Shown piece after piece: positions 30,721 through 41,440 of a stretch of DNA of 64,000 nt. The stretch covers positions 47,303,771 to 47,367,770 of the forward strand of contig NC_061869.1 of the NCBI RefSeq assembly GCF_907164915.1. Direction: 5' to 3'. Made by a program: the position numbers and the translations under genes. Source of the stretch: Impatiens glandulifera (Eukaryota; Streptophyta; Magnoliopsida; Ericales; Balsaminaceae). Within the stretch, counting starts at the first letter, position 1. Every line of letters begins with the position of its first letter. The notes beneath the pieces are model-generated. The model did not search any database. It had not been told where the DNA came from and was given only the letters and a program-made list of their open reading frames with translations.

Positions 30721-31480
30721 TTAATTTATTGACAATACTGAATATTTGCATTCCTAATGGAATTTGTTTTTTATATTCATAATTTCAGATTTCATTTTTT
30801 GGTTCTTAATATTGTAGTTTTAAACATTATTCATTTAATATATGAACAATGGAATGAGTTTTTAATATGAAAATTACCAAATATGAAATCTTTGAACATA
30901 AAAGAATCATGTAAATTAAAGTATACATGATTGATTAATTGTAGACATAGCAATCTATGCAACCAGTGCACCTAAAGTATTTACAATGTCAATTAAATGT
31001 GAAGCGCTATATATGTTTTTCAATTGTTGTCAAATGTTGTGAAGCAATCTTCGTTATCTATATGATCAAGCACTTGACATTGATAAATATTAACCTATAA
31101 TTATGTTATTCATTTTATTATTATAATCCAAAAAATATCAAATCACCTCACCCCACCTAACACCTATTTTCATTTAATGCTACCATGCAGTCATGCCGGC
31201 TAGCTTTGTACGATTTTTTCTCTCTCCGGTGAAGAAGTATTTCAACATTTTTTTTCGCCGGATTTTCATACTTCACGATTAATATGTGACAATGGTACGT
31301 TTTTCAATGTCATCTTTTTCTCAAGTTCTGTTAATACAGTTTTGTTTGTTTTTTGAATACTTGACTAGAAATATTCTGCTCTTGTTAATTATCAGGAAGG
31401 AATCCACATGAACGAGAATAATAATCATGATTTGAGGCATACTTCTGTGTTTCTTTTCTCTAATACTCTAAGATGTTTCT
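30721..31480. other. Non-coding spacer
   Basis: AT-rich with no recognised gene. An ATG/GTACGT pair at 31292 and an acceptor-like TATCAG at 31395 mimic the exon start seen at 29528. This may reflect an old duplication of a 5' exon. Confidence 0.35.
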
Positions 31481-31483
31481 ATC

Positions 31484-31900
31484 CATATTGAAGTGAAGCG
31501 CTCTTCACTTATATTGCACTGTAAATACTAATGAAGTGAAACGCTCTTCACTTATATTGCGCTGTAAATATTAGTGAAGTGAAGCGCTCTTCACTTTTAT
31601 TGAGATGCAAATACTAGTGTTGTGAAGCGCTCTTCACTTATATTGCGCTGTAAATACTAGTGAAGTGAACCGCTCTTCACTTATAGGATTGCTGTAAATA
31701 CTAGTGAATTGAAGTGCTCTTCACTTATAGGATTGCTGTAAATACTAGTGAAGTGAAGCGCTCTTCACTTATATTGCGCTGTAAATACTAGTGAAGTGAA
31801 GCGCTCTTCACTTATATTGCGCTGTAAATACTAGTGAAGTGAAGCGCTCTTCATTTATAGGAATGTTGTAAATAAAAGTGAATTAAAGCTCTTCACTTAT
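31484..31900. repeat. 43-bp minisatellite with palindromic core, about nine units
   Basis: The unit starts TGTAAATACTAGTGAAGTGA and continues AGCGCTCTTCACTTATATTG. CGCTCTTCAC recurs near 31498, 31540, 31585, 31625, 31670, 31711, 31758, 31801 and 31844. The core GTGAAGCGCTCTTCAC is an inverted repeat (GTGAAG...CTTCAC), so each unit can form a hairpin. Units are very similar, so the array is young compared with the pseudogene beside it. Confidence 0.92.
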
Positions 31901-31969
31901 ATTTCATTCATTTTACAAGCATCTTTATATTTTGTTGAGATCAATATTTATTTTTTCCATGTTATATAA

Positions 31970-34390
31970 ATTACCAGCGAATATGCAAGTTGTCGGCATC
32001 AATTAAATTTTGATAAAAACGGCCAACCTTTGGAAGAAATCGCAGCCAACTTGATTACATATTTATGTCGAGAATTTGAGAGGGAAGAAGATGCCTACGA
32101 ATTCTATTTAGAATACGTTAAAATAATAGGGTTTGGTATAAGGCGCAGTTCAAAACATGCTGACAAAGATGGTTTATTACTAGATATAGTTTTTTTGTTA
32201 TAGTGCATAGGGTGAACGGGGAAAAGATAAACTGGGTGTTTATGTGAAACGTAGTCGTTCTTTAATGAGGTTCAGTTGTGAAGAAGAATTGAGGATAAAA
32301 AGGGAAGCAAATGGAAAGTTTGAAGTGATAACTTTTATTAGTGAGCATTGTCATCTTCTTGCAAGTCCAAAGAAAACTCACATATATAGATGTCATAGGA
32401 ATATTTCTACATCTGCATTCTTACATATTGAGATGACAACTCATGTGGGAATACCTCCAAAGACATCCTATGCTCTAATGGCCTAACATATCAGTGGCAA
32501 AGACAATCTTGGTTTTCTTCCCGATGATTACAAAAATTACTTTCGATCAAAAAGAACTAGAGACTGTAATTTCATCTGCAGGCTTACATATTGAGATGAC
32601 AACTCATGTGGGAATACCTCCAAAGACATCCCATGCTCTAATGGCCTATCATATTGGTGGCAGAGACAATCTTCGTTTTCTTCCTCATGATTACAAAAAT
32701 TACTTTCGATCAAAAAGAACTAGAGATTGTAATTTTGGGGAAACAAGGGGATGTATTAGAGTATTTGCAGAAAAAGCAATCGGACGATCCATGTTTTTAT
32801 AATGATTTTCAACTTGATGTGGACGATTTGATAACGAAAATTTTTTGGTGCGATTCCATCATGCGATCTAATTAATCATACTTCGGAGACATTGTTAGTT
32901 TCAACACGACCTATAATAAGAATAAGGAAGGTCGTCTCGTTGCACTTTTTGTAGGTGTGAATCATCACAAACAATCTATTATTTTTGAGCAGCTCTATTA
33001 TACGATGAAATTGCTATGACTTATGAATGGTTGTTTGAGACTTTCACCACAACTATGCGTGGAAAAAAACCTAAAATCATTCTTACATATCAAGACGTGG
33101 CCATGGCTAAGGCCTTAGCATCTACATGGCCCGAAATAAATCATTGTCTCTATATTTGACAAATATTTCAAAATGCATCCATACATCTAAGCTCTGTATT
33201 TCACAATTTCAGAGAATTTCGGAAGGATTTTTCTTCATGTATATATGATTTTGATGAAGAGGTAGAGTTTCTTGAAGCCCGCAATCAAATGTTGAAAAAT
33301 TATGGACTTGAAAACAACGACTAGTTGAAGCGCATGTTTTGCATTAGAAGAAAGTGGACATTAGTGTATGGACGATATGTTTAGTGTTGATATGACGACA
33401 ACACAGAGAAGTGAGAGCATGGACAGTGTGTTGAAAATGTATTGCTCCTACAAGCACAAGTTCTTATAATTTTACAAACACTTTGAAAGACTAATTGACG
33501 AAAGAATATATGATTTGTTAAAGACTATTTTCAAATCAATTACCAGCAAACCAAGTTTGAACTATCGAGGTTTGATCTTAAAGAATGCATGCAATTTTTA
33601 CACACTAGAGGTATTTAAGTGATTTGAACAACAATGGTTTATGTCGCATGATTGTGGTGTAGAAATGTTAGAGGATGTCGACACACACAAAAACTATAAA
33701 GTAACCCCCATACTAGGAGATACCCTCATATAGTTATAATTCATAAGAATGATGATAATATCGAGTGTAGCTGCTGTAAATTTGAATTTGGAGGTGTTTT
33801 ATGTGCTCACATTCTAAAGATTTTCTCGACAATTGACGTGTTGAAGATTCCTCCTACGTTGATATTAAAGAGGTGGACAAGAACAGAAAAAGATGGATAT
33901 TTTGGAACTGATCCACTAGTGGACAACAATAATGTTGATCCGAGTGAGCTTCAAAATATAAGATACAGAGATTTGTGTGGCTTGTCCATGCATTTATTTA
34001 CAAAGGCACCAGAAAGAGATGACACATATAGGCATGTGAAAGAAATTATGCTTAACCAATGTAAGTTTGTGGATAAAAAATTACAAGAGGATATAAATAC
34101 GCAAACTCCACCAGTTTTATCAGGTTCTTCTGAGGGTGCCCCCGTTCGAGCGAAAGGAATGAAAAATAAAAAGACAACAAAGTCTGGTAAGAGAAGGAAA
34201 GGTGGACTAGAGAAGAATTCAAGAAAAAGAAAATCAACAAGAAAAACAAGCGAATCACCAATAAATCCGGTATGTAATTGCTCGCTTAACTACTTTAATA
34301 ATAATTGGGTTATTACTCTTCATTTATTAACAACTTTTAAATTGTTATACTGTTCCATCCATCAAATGCAATTCCAACAACAATAACTAC
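31970..34390 (+). pseudogene. FAR1-RELATED/MULE transposase-like pseudogene
   Basis: The FAR1-type N-terminal DNA-binding region is seen at 32020-32390: EREEDAYEFYLEYVKIIGFG, then RIKREANGKFEVITF and the histidine-containing SEHCHLL. A 163-bp tandem duplication follows (32420-32750). The MULE transposase-like domain spans 32750-33420: EYLQKKQSDDPCFYNDFQLD, IFWCDS, FGDIVSF-TTY and FVGVNHH, with TTTQRSESM near its end. A SWIM zinc finger is at 33770-33830 (C-C-KFEFGGVLCAHI, where H follows CxC/C), then PPTLILKRWTR at 33848. In-frame stops (for example after DSIMRSN) and the internal duplication destroy the frame. Family members either regulate phytochrome A signalling or are transposases; this copy cannot make a full protein. 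The last segment (33838-34386) is still open and lysine-rich at its end, like a nuclear localisation tail. Confidence 0.85.
32420..32750 (+). repeat. 163-bp tandem duplication in FAR1-like pseudogene
   Basis: CTTACATATTGAGATGACAA starts at 32420 and again at 32583, and the two copies run nearly identical to about 32745. They differ at a few positions, including AACATATCAG against ATCATATTGG. As 163 is not a multiple of 3, it also shifts the frame. Confidence 0.92.
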
Positions 34391-34923
34391 TCAATTCTCA
34401 ACTCCTCAACAATGGGGCGAAAGTTTCAGCATGGACGCCGATACTCCGTTCACTATTCTTTTGTCATCTCAACTATCGAATTCCATTTTCACGTGAAAGC
34501 TGAAATGTATTTGTATGTAAATTTGATTTCAAACCATGAACAAGCTAGAATGTATGCATGGGAGTTGATGTATAATAATGACCAAAGTAATGAAAACCTA
34601 TTGATCACTTCATGTCAACCGAAAATGAAGCATTAATATGTTCTCTACGTTTTTCTAAGTAAAACCATAAACATTGTTAATGGAATGTAGAGATAACGTA
34701 TGGAGCGAAACTTACCATGTAAAACGGAATGTAGAGAGATGAGGTGTCGAGAGAAGCATACTTCGCCCATGGTCCATGTAAAACGGAGTGTAGAGACAAT
34801 TTAACTTTCATGCCTAGAGGTATGGAGCGAAGATTCTTTCGCTTCAATTAGTTTTTATGCCTAGAGGTTCATGTAAAATCTCTAACTCTTCCATATAAAG
34901 ACAATTTAACTTTAATGTAAAAA
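34391..34923. repeat. Flank with returning locus repeats
   Basis: From 34672 the DNA resembles 28353-28385 and the 58-bp family (ACGGAATGTAGAGA, CATACTTCGCCCAT, GGTCCATGTAAAACGG). 34843-34923 matches 28590-28650 closely (GGTTCATGTAAAA, then ATGTAAAAACATTT). This pairs with the 28-kb side as direct copies and shows a duplicated terminal region. Confidence 0.65.
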
Positions 34924-35899
34924 CATTTTGTTAGGATCGGCGGCACCAATAGAGACGGGGGTCTAGCTATTGATGACGGCTTATGAAAAACGGTTTGATA
35001 AAAATCCTGTTAGGGATTAATATCTCTTTCTATTCTTCGCAAATCCTTCGAACTCTTGAAACAGATTCAAGTGCGGAAATGTTCGTCGGATTTGAAGCTT
35101 TTAACCAATGAAAGAAGAATGACAAAAAGTAAAGAACACAAGAAGTTGTTTATGGATGTTCGGAGCAAACTCTCCTACGTCACCCCTTCTTCCAACCACC
35201 GGAAGGATTCACTATACTTTTCAATCAAATACAGTTAGTTGACTAGCTAATTCTTTGTTGAACAGAACATCCTCTGTTCAACTTACAACACACTGTTAAT
35301 GACTATCAAATAGCCCAGTAACTTATCTCTCAACTTCACGTAGTGATTTACAAAATACACTTGAGAATAAAATATCTAGAGAGAGAGTAAATTGATTCAA
35401 GAAATCAAGCTTCAGGAAATCTGTTGATTCAATGAGAGAGAAAGCTTCAGCTTCTGTCTTATGTTTTTCTACTTCTCTTCATCTTCATCCTTAGGCAGCA
35501 ATATATTCTTGAAAAACTTCAACGGTCGAATCTTCCTTTTGGATACGTGGCAAATATCCATTGGAAGGCCACCCATAGTACACAAGTACAGCAGGCACTG
35601 TGCATATGGAGCGTGGTCGTACCAATCTGGTAGTGGCCAAATATTCTTCTGAAATTGTCCTGCACAGAACAAGTAGTGGGAAGAATATTTACTTACGTGG
35701 CATTCATCAATTGGTTACAGTTGGCTGTCGTACTGATCTTCACAGGAGAGTGGAGCAGGAGTAGCGTACAGCTAGAGCACGTGGTTAGGTGAAATTCTAG
35801 CTTCAAACATACTGCTTAAGCTGGAGCATTAGATGTATTTCAGTTAGACGGATTGTAAAATCAGTCTAATGAAATTAAACATCTCCTTCTAATAAAAAC

Positions 35900-36490
35900 G
35901 TCTATTAGACCGCCTGGTCTAATAGAATTAGACTTACGTCAAATTACAATAACCATTAGACTGCACGTCCAACTCCACTGAGTTAGACTGCACGTCTAAT
36001 TCCGGTTCTACCTTAGACTTGTCTGAAGGAGTTAGACTCACGTCTAACTTTCACTAATTAGACTGCCCGTCTAATTATCCAAATATATTAGACTTACGTC
36101 TAATTCCGCAAAATATATTAGACTTACGTCTAATTCCTCAAGTATATTAGACACGCGTCTAATTCCTTGCATCTATTAGACTTACGTCTAATTCCTCAAG
36201 TATATTAGACTCGCATCTAATTCCTTGTATCTATTAGACTCGCGTCTAATTCAGCGTTGACTTTGCTCGCGCGCGTTGACTTTCAGCTGTGCCTTCAAAT
36301 TAACAAAACTCTAATTATTAATTCTGCACCAGGTGAGATTTACGTCTAATTCCGCAAAATATATTAGACTTACATCTAATTCCTCAAGTATATTAGACAT
36401 GCGTCTAATTCCTTGCATTATTAGACTTACGTCTAATTCCTCACGTATATTAGACTCGCATCTAATTCCTTGTATCTATTAGACTCTGCA
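35900..36490. repeat. ATTAGAC-GTCTAAT hairpin minisatellite
   Basis: Units of about 28-31 bp carry ATTAGACTTACGTCTAAT, a 7-bp inverted repeat around a TTAC or TCGC loop, separated by TCC-CAAGTAT-like spacers. There are about 15 or more units. A block of the array (about 36095-36245) is repeated at 36340-36480, so there is higher-order duplication as well. Confidence 0.9.
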
Positions 36491-36556
36491 CCAGGTGAGA
36501 TTCGAACCCAAGTCACCTGTATGACAGACATGCATGCTTACCACTACACCACTTAA
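36488..36556 (-). other. tRNA-Asp-derived sequence (degenerate)
   Basis: On the minus strand it holds GTAGTGGTAAGCATG (box A-like), CTGTCAT in the anticodon-loop position (GTC, Asp), CAGGTGAC, and GGGTTCGAATC (box B). The order and spacing follow plant tRNA-Asp. Four of five anticodon-stem pairs form, but the T stem and acceptor stem do not pair well, so it is not a working tRNA. It may be a SINE head captured by the LTR. A short piece (CTGCACCAGGTGAGATT) recurs at 36325-36341. Confidence 0.55.
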
Positions 36557-36703
36557 GATGTTGATATCTAAATATATATTTATATATTTGATATGACTAA
36601 CAATTATTGAACTTAGTTTTATCCAAAAACTATTTCATCAATCATCAAATCAAATTGTTAAGTTATTTTTTAAATCAATTAAAAATTTCAACCCAACACA
36701 TTT

Positions 36704-36985
36704 ATTCTACTATGTGAAATAAATGAATTAACAAAAATAAAATTTACATTTAATAAAAAAAATATTAAAAACTAATTAATATTAATGAAGAGGCGCTTTT
36801 CAGTGAAGCATACTTCGCTTTAAGGAAGCATACTTCGCTTCAATTAGTTTTTATGCCTAGTATCTAAGGTATCAATGTAAAACCATGAGCACATAAATTT
36901 AAAACAATACACACATTCATGTAAACGGTCAACTAAATTAATTTGAAATTTTGAATTTCACAATCTGTATACATTTTCAAAATTA
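36704..36985. repeat. Locus repeat resumed after the solo LTR
   Basis: Continues the sequence broken by the solo LTR (TGTGAAATAAATGAATTAACAA, as at 28660) and repeats GAAGCATACTTCGCTT twice at 36805-36842. It links the FAR1-like side to the Ulp1-like side as one locus that predates the LTR insertion. Confidence 0.65.
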
Positions 36986-36989
36986 TCCA

Positions 36990-39900
36990 CTAATCCATTT
37001 CATGCAGTCCTCCATGACATTGATACCCCAAACATATAACATCATTAAGGTCTTCAATTGTGTGCGCACTATTTTTTTTATTGCTGAAGCCACTTCTCCA
37101 ACCCTTGATTTTACCCTCATATGTCTCCATGTGTCTCATGTAGTAAATCCCGCAATCATTATAATTCTTGCCATCTTGCCATGACAATTTTAAACATTTC
37201 ATTTCCAAATTTGCGAACTTTGAACCAAGAACGGGGTCTACGTCGTCCATATATCGTTTAAGGAAGTCAGCCTAGTACATAATGAACAACATGATGTAAT
37301 GTCAAATAACTCAAAATTATTTGCAAATGAACATGATGAAAAGCGAAGTTTAGTGTATTATCAAAATTTGGACCTTCTTATATCTCTTCTCGAAGGGAGA
37401 TTGTATCACCTTCTTGTTGTCAATTACTTGAATTTTCTTTTCTATGAAGTTATAGCAAACCAAGTAAAAATGGCCTTCATGAGTTATTGAGAAAAATATC
37501 TGCAAATACAATTAAAGCAAATAAGATTGCATAGAGGTGTACATGCTATTAAATGAAAGTAGTATACGACAGATTTACTTACAAGATCCGCATTCATCAT
37601 GTCTACTTTCTTCATGTTAAAACATAGTTTCCTCAAAGACCCTCTCGTTGAATTTCTCTATCATAATACTCCCCTCATTAGCATAAGACTGTTTACAACA
37701 TAGTCTGTATTATAACACTAATAAGATAATTGATAAACAATAGTGTTAGTACAACTTACGGTGATCATTTTTGTGAAGAAAAGCTTATTGTGTGTAGATT
37801 TTGATTTTCTCCTAGAAATTACGTTCAATAAATACGACTAAACATCAACAATCAGACTGTCTACCCAACGATCAACAACCAAGGTAAGCATGTCTGCGCG
37901 CGTCAGGTGAAGAATGAGTGTATCACTAAAAAATAAAATTTCACTACATAAGACAAGAAAACATGTTTCAGGATGAGGTAGAATGTACATTTTTACAGTA
38001 TAAATAAGAATGTAGAGGAAACATTACGTTTTTTTCTCGTCCTTTATCAAATACGAACCCCAGAATTATCTTATGCTTGGTTGATATATCCTTGACATCC
38101 CTAAACATTTTATCGTAATAGGGGGTATTCAATATTGGGGGCAATTTTCATCCTTCAAGCCATTCGTTCAATTTTCGTCCATCATTATATGGTAGACGAG
38201 GTAATGTAGGTTTAAGTGGAGGTGGTAGAATAAAGATACATTGTTCTTCAGTTTTTACTACCGACAAGAGATGAGAGTTGATTTTGGATTCGGTGGTGAT
38301 TGCCTCGCTTAACCAATCGATTCTCAAATTTCGGGGGTATTTTCTACACAAATTTAAGGGCTTTGATGGTCCAGGAGCTGTTTCTTGAAAAATTTTGGTA
38401 GGAGAAATTTGGATCTTGTTGGCTTCGATTGTGGGAGTAATGATGTTCTTGTTGGCTTCAGTTGTGGGAGTAATGATGTTCTTGTTGGCTTCGATTGTGG
38501 GAGTAATGATGTTCTTGTTTTCTTCGGTTGTGGGAGTAATTGTGTTTCTTGTTGGCTTTGGTTGTGGGAGTAATGGAGTTCTTGTTGGCTTCGGTTGTGG
38601 GAGTAATGATATTCTTGTTTGCTTCTGTTGTGGGAGTAATGGTGTTCTTGTTGGTTTCGGTTGTGGGAGTAATGATGTTCTTGTTGACTTTGGTTGTGGG
38701 TGTAATGATGTTCTTGTTGGCTTAGGTTGTGGGAGGATGTTCTTGTTCTCTTGGTTGGTGATGTTTTGTCTGGTCTAAGCTCCTTGCTAAGCCTTCTCTC
38801 AGAATTGAATGGTAGTTTACGACCGTGGCAAATGGCTCAAAAACAGATTGCACAAGTTCAACTACGTTAATGTGGTGCATCTCATTTAGATATTTAGCAC
38901 CTCGTGCCAATGCTTCTAAAGCGGCAACAGCCTTCCTTAAACATGATGCAAGATTGTATGTATAGTCACTCCTAAAATGCTCATTTCGAAGCTGCACAGT
39001 CCGAGGCTTCACAATTTGGTCATTCAGAGGCTGCTCAGTATGAAACTTAACATTTTGGTCATGTGGAGGCTACTCATTCCTAGGCTTCTAATTTTGGTCA
39101 TTCAGCGGTAGCTCAATCTTAGCCTTGTCATCCCGAGCTTGTTCAAGTGGAGGTTGCTCATTCCTAGACTTCTGATTTTGATCATTCCAGGGCAGCTCAA
39201 TCTTAGGTTTGTCATCCCCAGTTTGTTCTAGTGGAGGCTTCACATTTTGGTAATTCGGTGGCTGCTCATTCGGATTCGCTATGCGAGGAATGACCCTACC
39301 ATGTCCAAACCCTCCATGGGAAGCCTCATAACCAACCCTGTCATACATCTTCTGGTCGTCGCAACATCCTAAAATAAGGAATGTCCTTGAGATCTTACTC
39401 TTTACCTTGTACTCAACGACCCAGTCCAAGTAGCACAACTGATACATTAGCATAAAAAAAATATTACATTAAACTAAATGAATAATTATTAATCTAGAAC
39501 CTGCTGCAAATAAATTTATACACTCGTCAAAAGAAACGTTAGTGGTCCATGGAAATATGGTGTATTTTTTTCTTCCCACTTATAAACACTTTCAACAAGT
39601 CCATCTAAAGTAAACTTACACCAGTTATAATCTTTAATTTTAGATACATCATGTAGGGTTTCAATATTTTGAATTTATATAAAAAACAGAGATTCTCAAA
39701 TCATTTTATATGACAGTCAAGTTGTCTTCACACCAAGACCAACTGATTTTACAAGAAGGTATAATTAAATTACAGAATTTCTGCTAGGTAGATTGGGTAT
39801 ACCTGCACTGTGGATTTTGCGAACTCCACAAAAAACTAGATACAACAAACACAATGAAGTCTATTTTGAAGTTACTGTCTCCGACTGTATTCTGTAGAAT

Positions 39901-40041
39901 TTTCTTTGGCATTATATAGGTCGAAGGACCTCCACTGTTCTCGAATCCCCATCTCCTTCTCCACGCCCTGAGATTGTCCTTGTACTCCTGGTCATCCGTG
40001 CGTATTCCAACACACTCTACGATTTCTAACATTGTAAGCAA
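36990..40041 (-). CDS. Ulp1/C48-type SUMO-protease-like gene, transposon-associated
   Basis: Exon-sized open segments on the minus strand run 40041-39784, 39453-39088, 39012-38722, a repeat-coded stretch, 38351-38148, about 37490-37370 and 37250-36990. 40041-39784 reads MPKKILQ and FKIDFIVFVVSSFL, and 39430-39350 reads LCYLDWVVEY. Both resemble the N-terminal part of plant transposon-encoded C48 proteins. The peptidase triad is visible: His in HEGHFYLVCYNF (about 37468), Asp in IQVIDNK (about 37430), and Gln/Cys in WQDGKNYNDCGIYYMRHMETY (about 37170-37110). Splice sites were not resolved and the N terminus is uncertain. Such genes are carried by Kaonashi-type Mutator elements, and here the gene converges on the FAR1/MULE pseudogene. 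It may still encode a protease, but transposon origin is more likely than a host deSUMOylase. Confidence 0.65.
38400..38755 (-). repeat. 33-bp minisatellite coding for an 11-residue repeat
   Basis: About ten units whose + strand core is GTTGGCTTCGGTTGTGGGAG followed by TAATGATGTTCTT. Read on the minus strand each unit encodes KNIITPTTEAN. Because 33 is a multiple of 3, the array keeps frame and would give a Thr/Pro-rich linker between the N-terminal part and the peptidase. Most unit differences are single bases. Confidence 0.9.
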
Positions 40042-41440
40042 CTAATTGAACAAAAATTCCAGCTTTAAAGCTCAAGAAAATCAAATTAAAAAAATCTAGA
40101 TTTGATTTGATTTTTTCTATATTAGTTTGATTTGATTAAATCTCTTTCAACGGAAAGTTCATAAATCATCTAGGGAGTGATTCTAAACAAAGAAAGCACG
40201 AAATTAAGTCATGAAAATGATCAACCCGATCAAACTTCAAAACATTCAATTTTCAATCACAATTTGAATTGTAATGAATCTGGAAGCTTACCAATAATTG
40301 GAGAACACTCCAATGATGTGTATGAGGCTTTCACAAAGCCTGGATCGAAGCTTTGATCGCTGAAGAAGATTTTTACAAAAATCCAGTTTTATTGGAATTC
40401 TTTATTCTTCAAATTAGACTGTAATATGTGATTATTGTTTGATGGATTGAAAGCCTAACACCTAGAGACTATATATACTAAGTTAGGTCGGTTGTGGAGA
40501 TCAAATTCAACTTTGATTTTGCCTTCGAATATGTTCTTCCACATTTCTATTTCAACTTCGGCAGCCTAATTAGGGATTAAGATTTGACTTCCAGACCTAG
40601 GGTAATTGAAGGCGAGGAGAAGACTTGCACATGGTTAAATTTTGGAGAGATAAGATGGTTATAGGTAAAGATAAGGCTTCTATAAAAAACGTTGACGTCG
40701 ATCGCATTTCCGGAAATCCCCTACATTAGTGAAGAAGACGGGTAAAACGACGTCGGCGTTTTGGTGTTACGTTATGTTTCGTTTGTGTCTTATCGTGTTC
40801 GGCTAATAGGGTTGATATCCCGTTAGTTGATATCCTGTGGATTGTGCGCATGCGTGTTTTCGCTACAGTGGGATGTGTGGCGTCTCCCTGGGTGCTGAAT
40901 GAAAATTCAACGCTGATCTGATGCCCAGAATCATGCTGCAATAATTAAACATAATTCCGACTACACAAGATTACTAATTTATATTTTTAATAAAAGAGTT
41001 ATTTGAAATCGAATTTAACAATTCTTGCATTTTACTTCTCCAAATTAATACACAAAAATATTTTGACAACATTATAAAAATTATTATTATTATTTTTATT
41101 TTTGGGTATTTTGGGGTATTTATTTAATTGTTTTAAGCCATAAATTATACATAATTTATGTTTAAAATCATAATAAATAATTTCAACCCCTTTTGGGTTT
41201 ATTTTGGTTAAAATAAATACAACATTTTAACCTTAAATTATTTTTTGTTTTTATTATTTATTATTTTTTTTATTAGTATTTAATTATCACAATAATTAAT
41301 CCTAATTTTATCATTAATCACTTTTTTGGTTATTTTGAATTTATAAATTGAAAATATTATTTTAATATTATTATAAATTAATAATATTATTTATAAATTA
41401 GGGTATGTCAAATTTTCATGCTTACAGAATGCCACACTCG
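40042..41440. other. 5' flank of Ulp1-like gene, then AT-rich DNA
   Basis: 40050-40940 has no convincing exon. A 71-residue minus frame at 40941-40726 has no motif. From 40960 to 41400 the DNA is extremely AT-rich. If the 28-41 kb region is a single Mutator-type element, its right end should lie here; I could not identify matching termini. Confidence 0.4.

Larger units (their letters stand above)
34929..36698 (-). mobile_element. Solo copia LTR with perfect TSD
   Basis: Begins TGTTAGGATCGG and ends CCCAACA, flanked by CATTT on both sides (34924-34928 and 36699-36703). The uninterrupted target is visible at 28650 (AAAAACATTTATTCATGTG). A segment at 35145-35210 (TTATGGATGTTCGGAGCAAA and on) matches the LTR of the copia element at 52889-54106, placing it in that family and, by analogy, in minus orientation. 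No internal coding DNA remains, as expected from recombination between two LTRs. About 650 bp of it is a minisatellite. Confidence 0.9.

Noticed and set aside
31484..31900. CRISPR-like look of repeats and spacers
   Set aside because: The whole 43-bp unit is conserved including the supposed spacer, and this is plant nuclear DNA.
36488..36556. Functional tRNA-Asp gene
   Set aside because: T and acceptor stems do not pair, and it sits inside an LTR minisatellite.
38395..38778. 127-residue hydrophobic + strand frame
   Set aside because: It is the antisense of the 33-bp array in the Ulp1-like gene; the repeated residues follow from the period.
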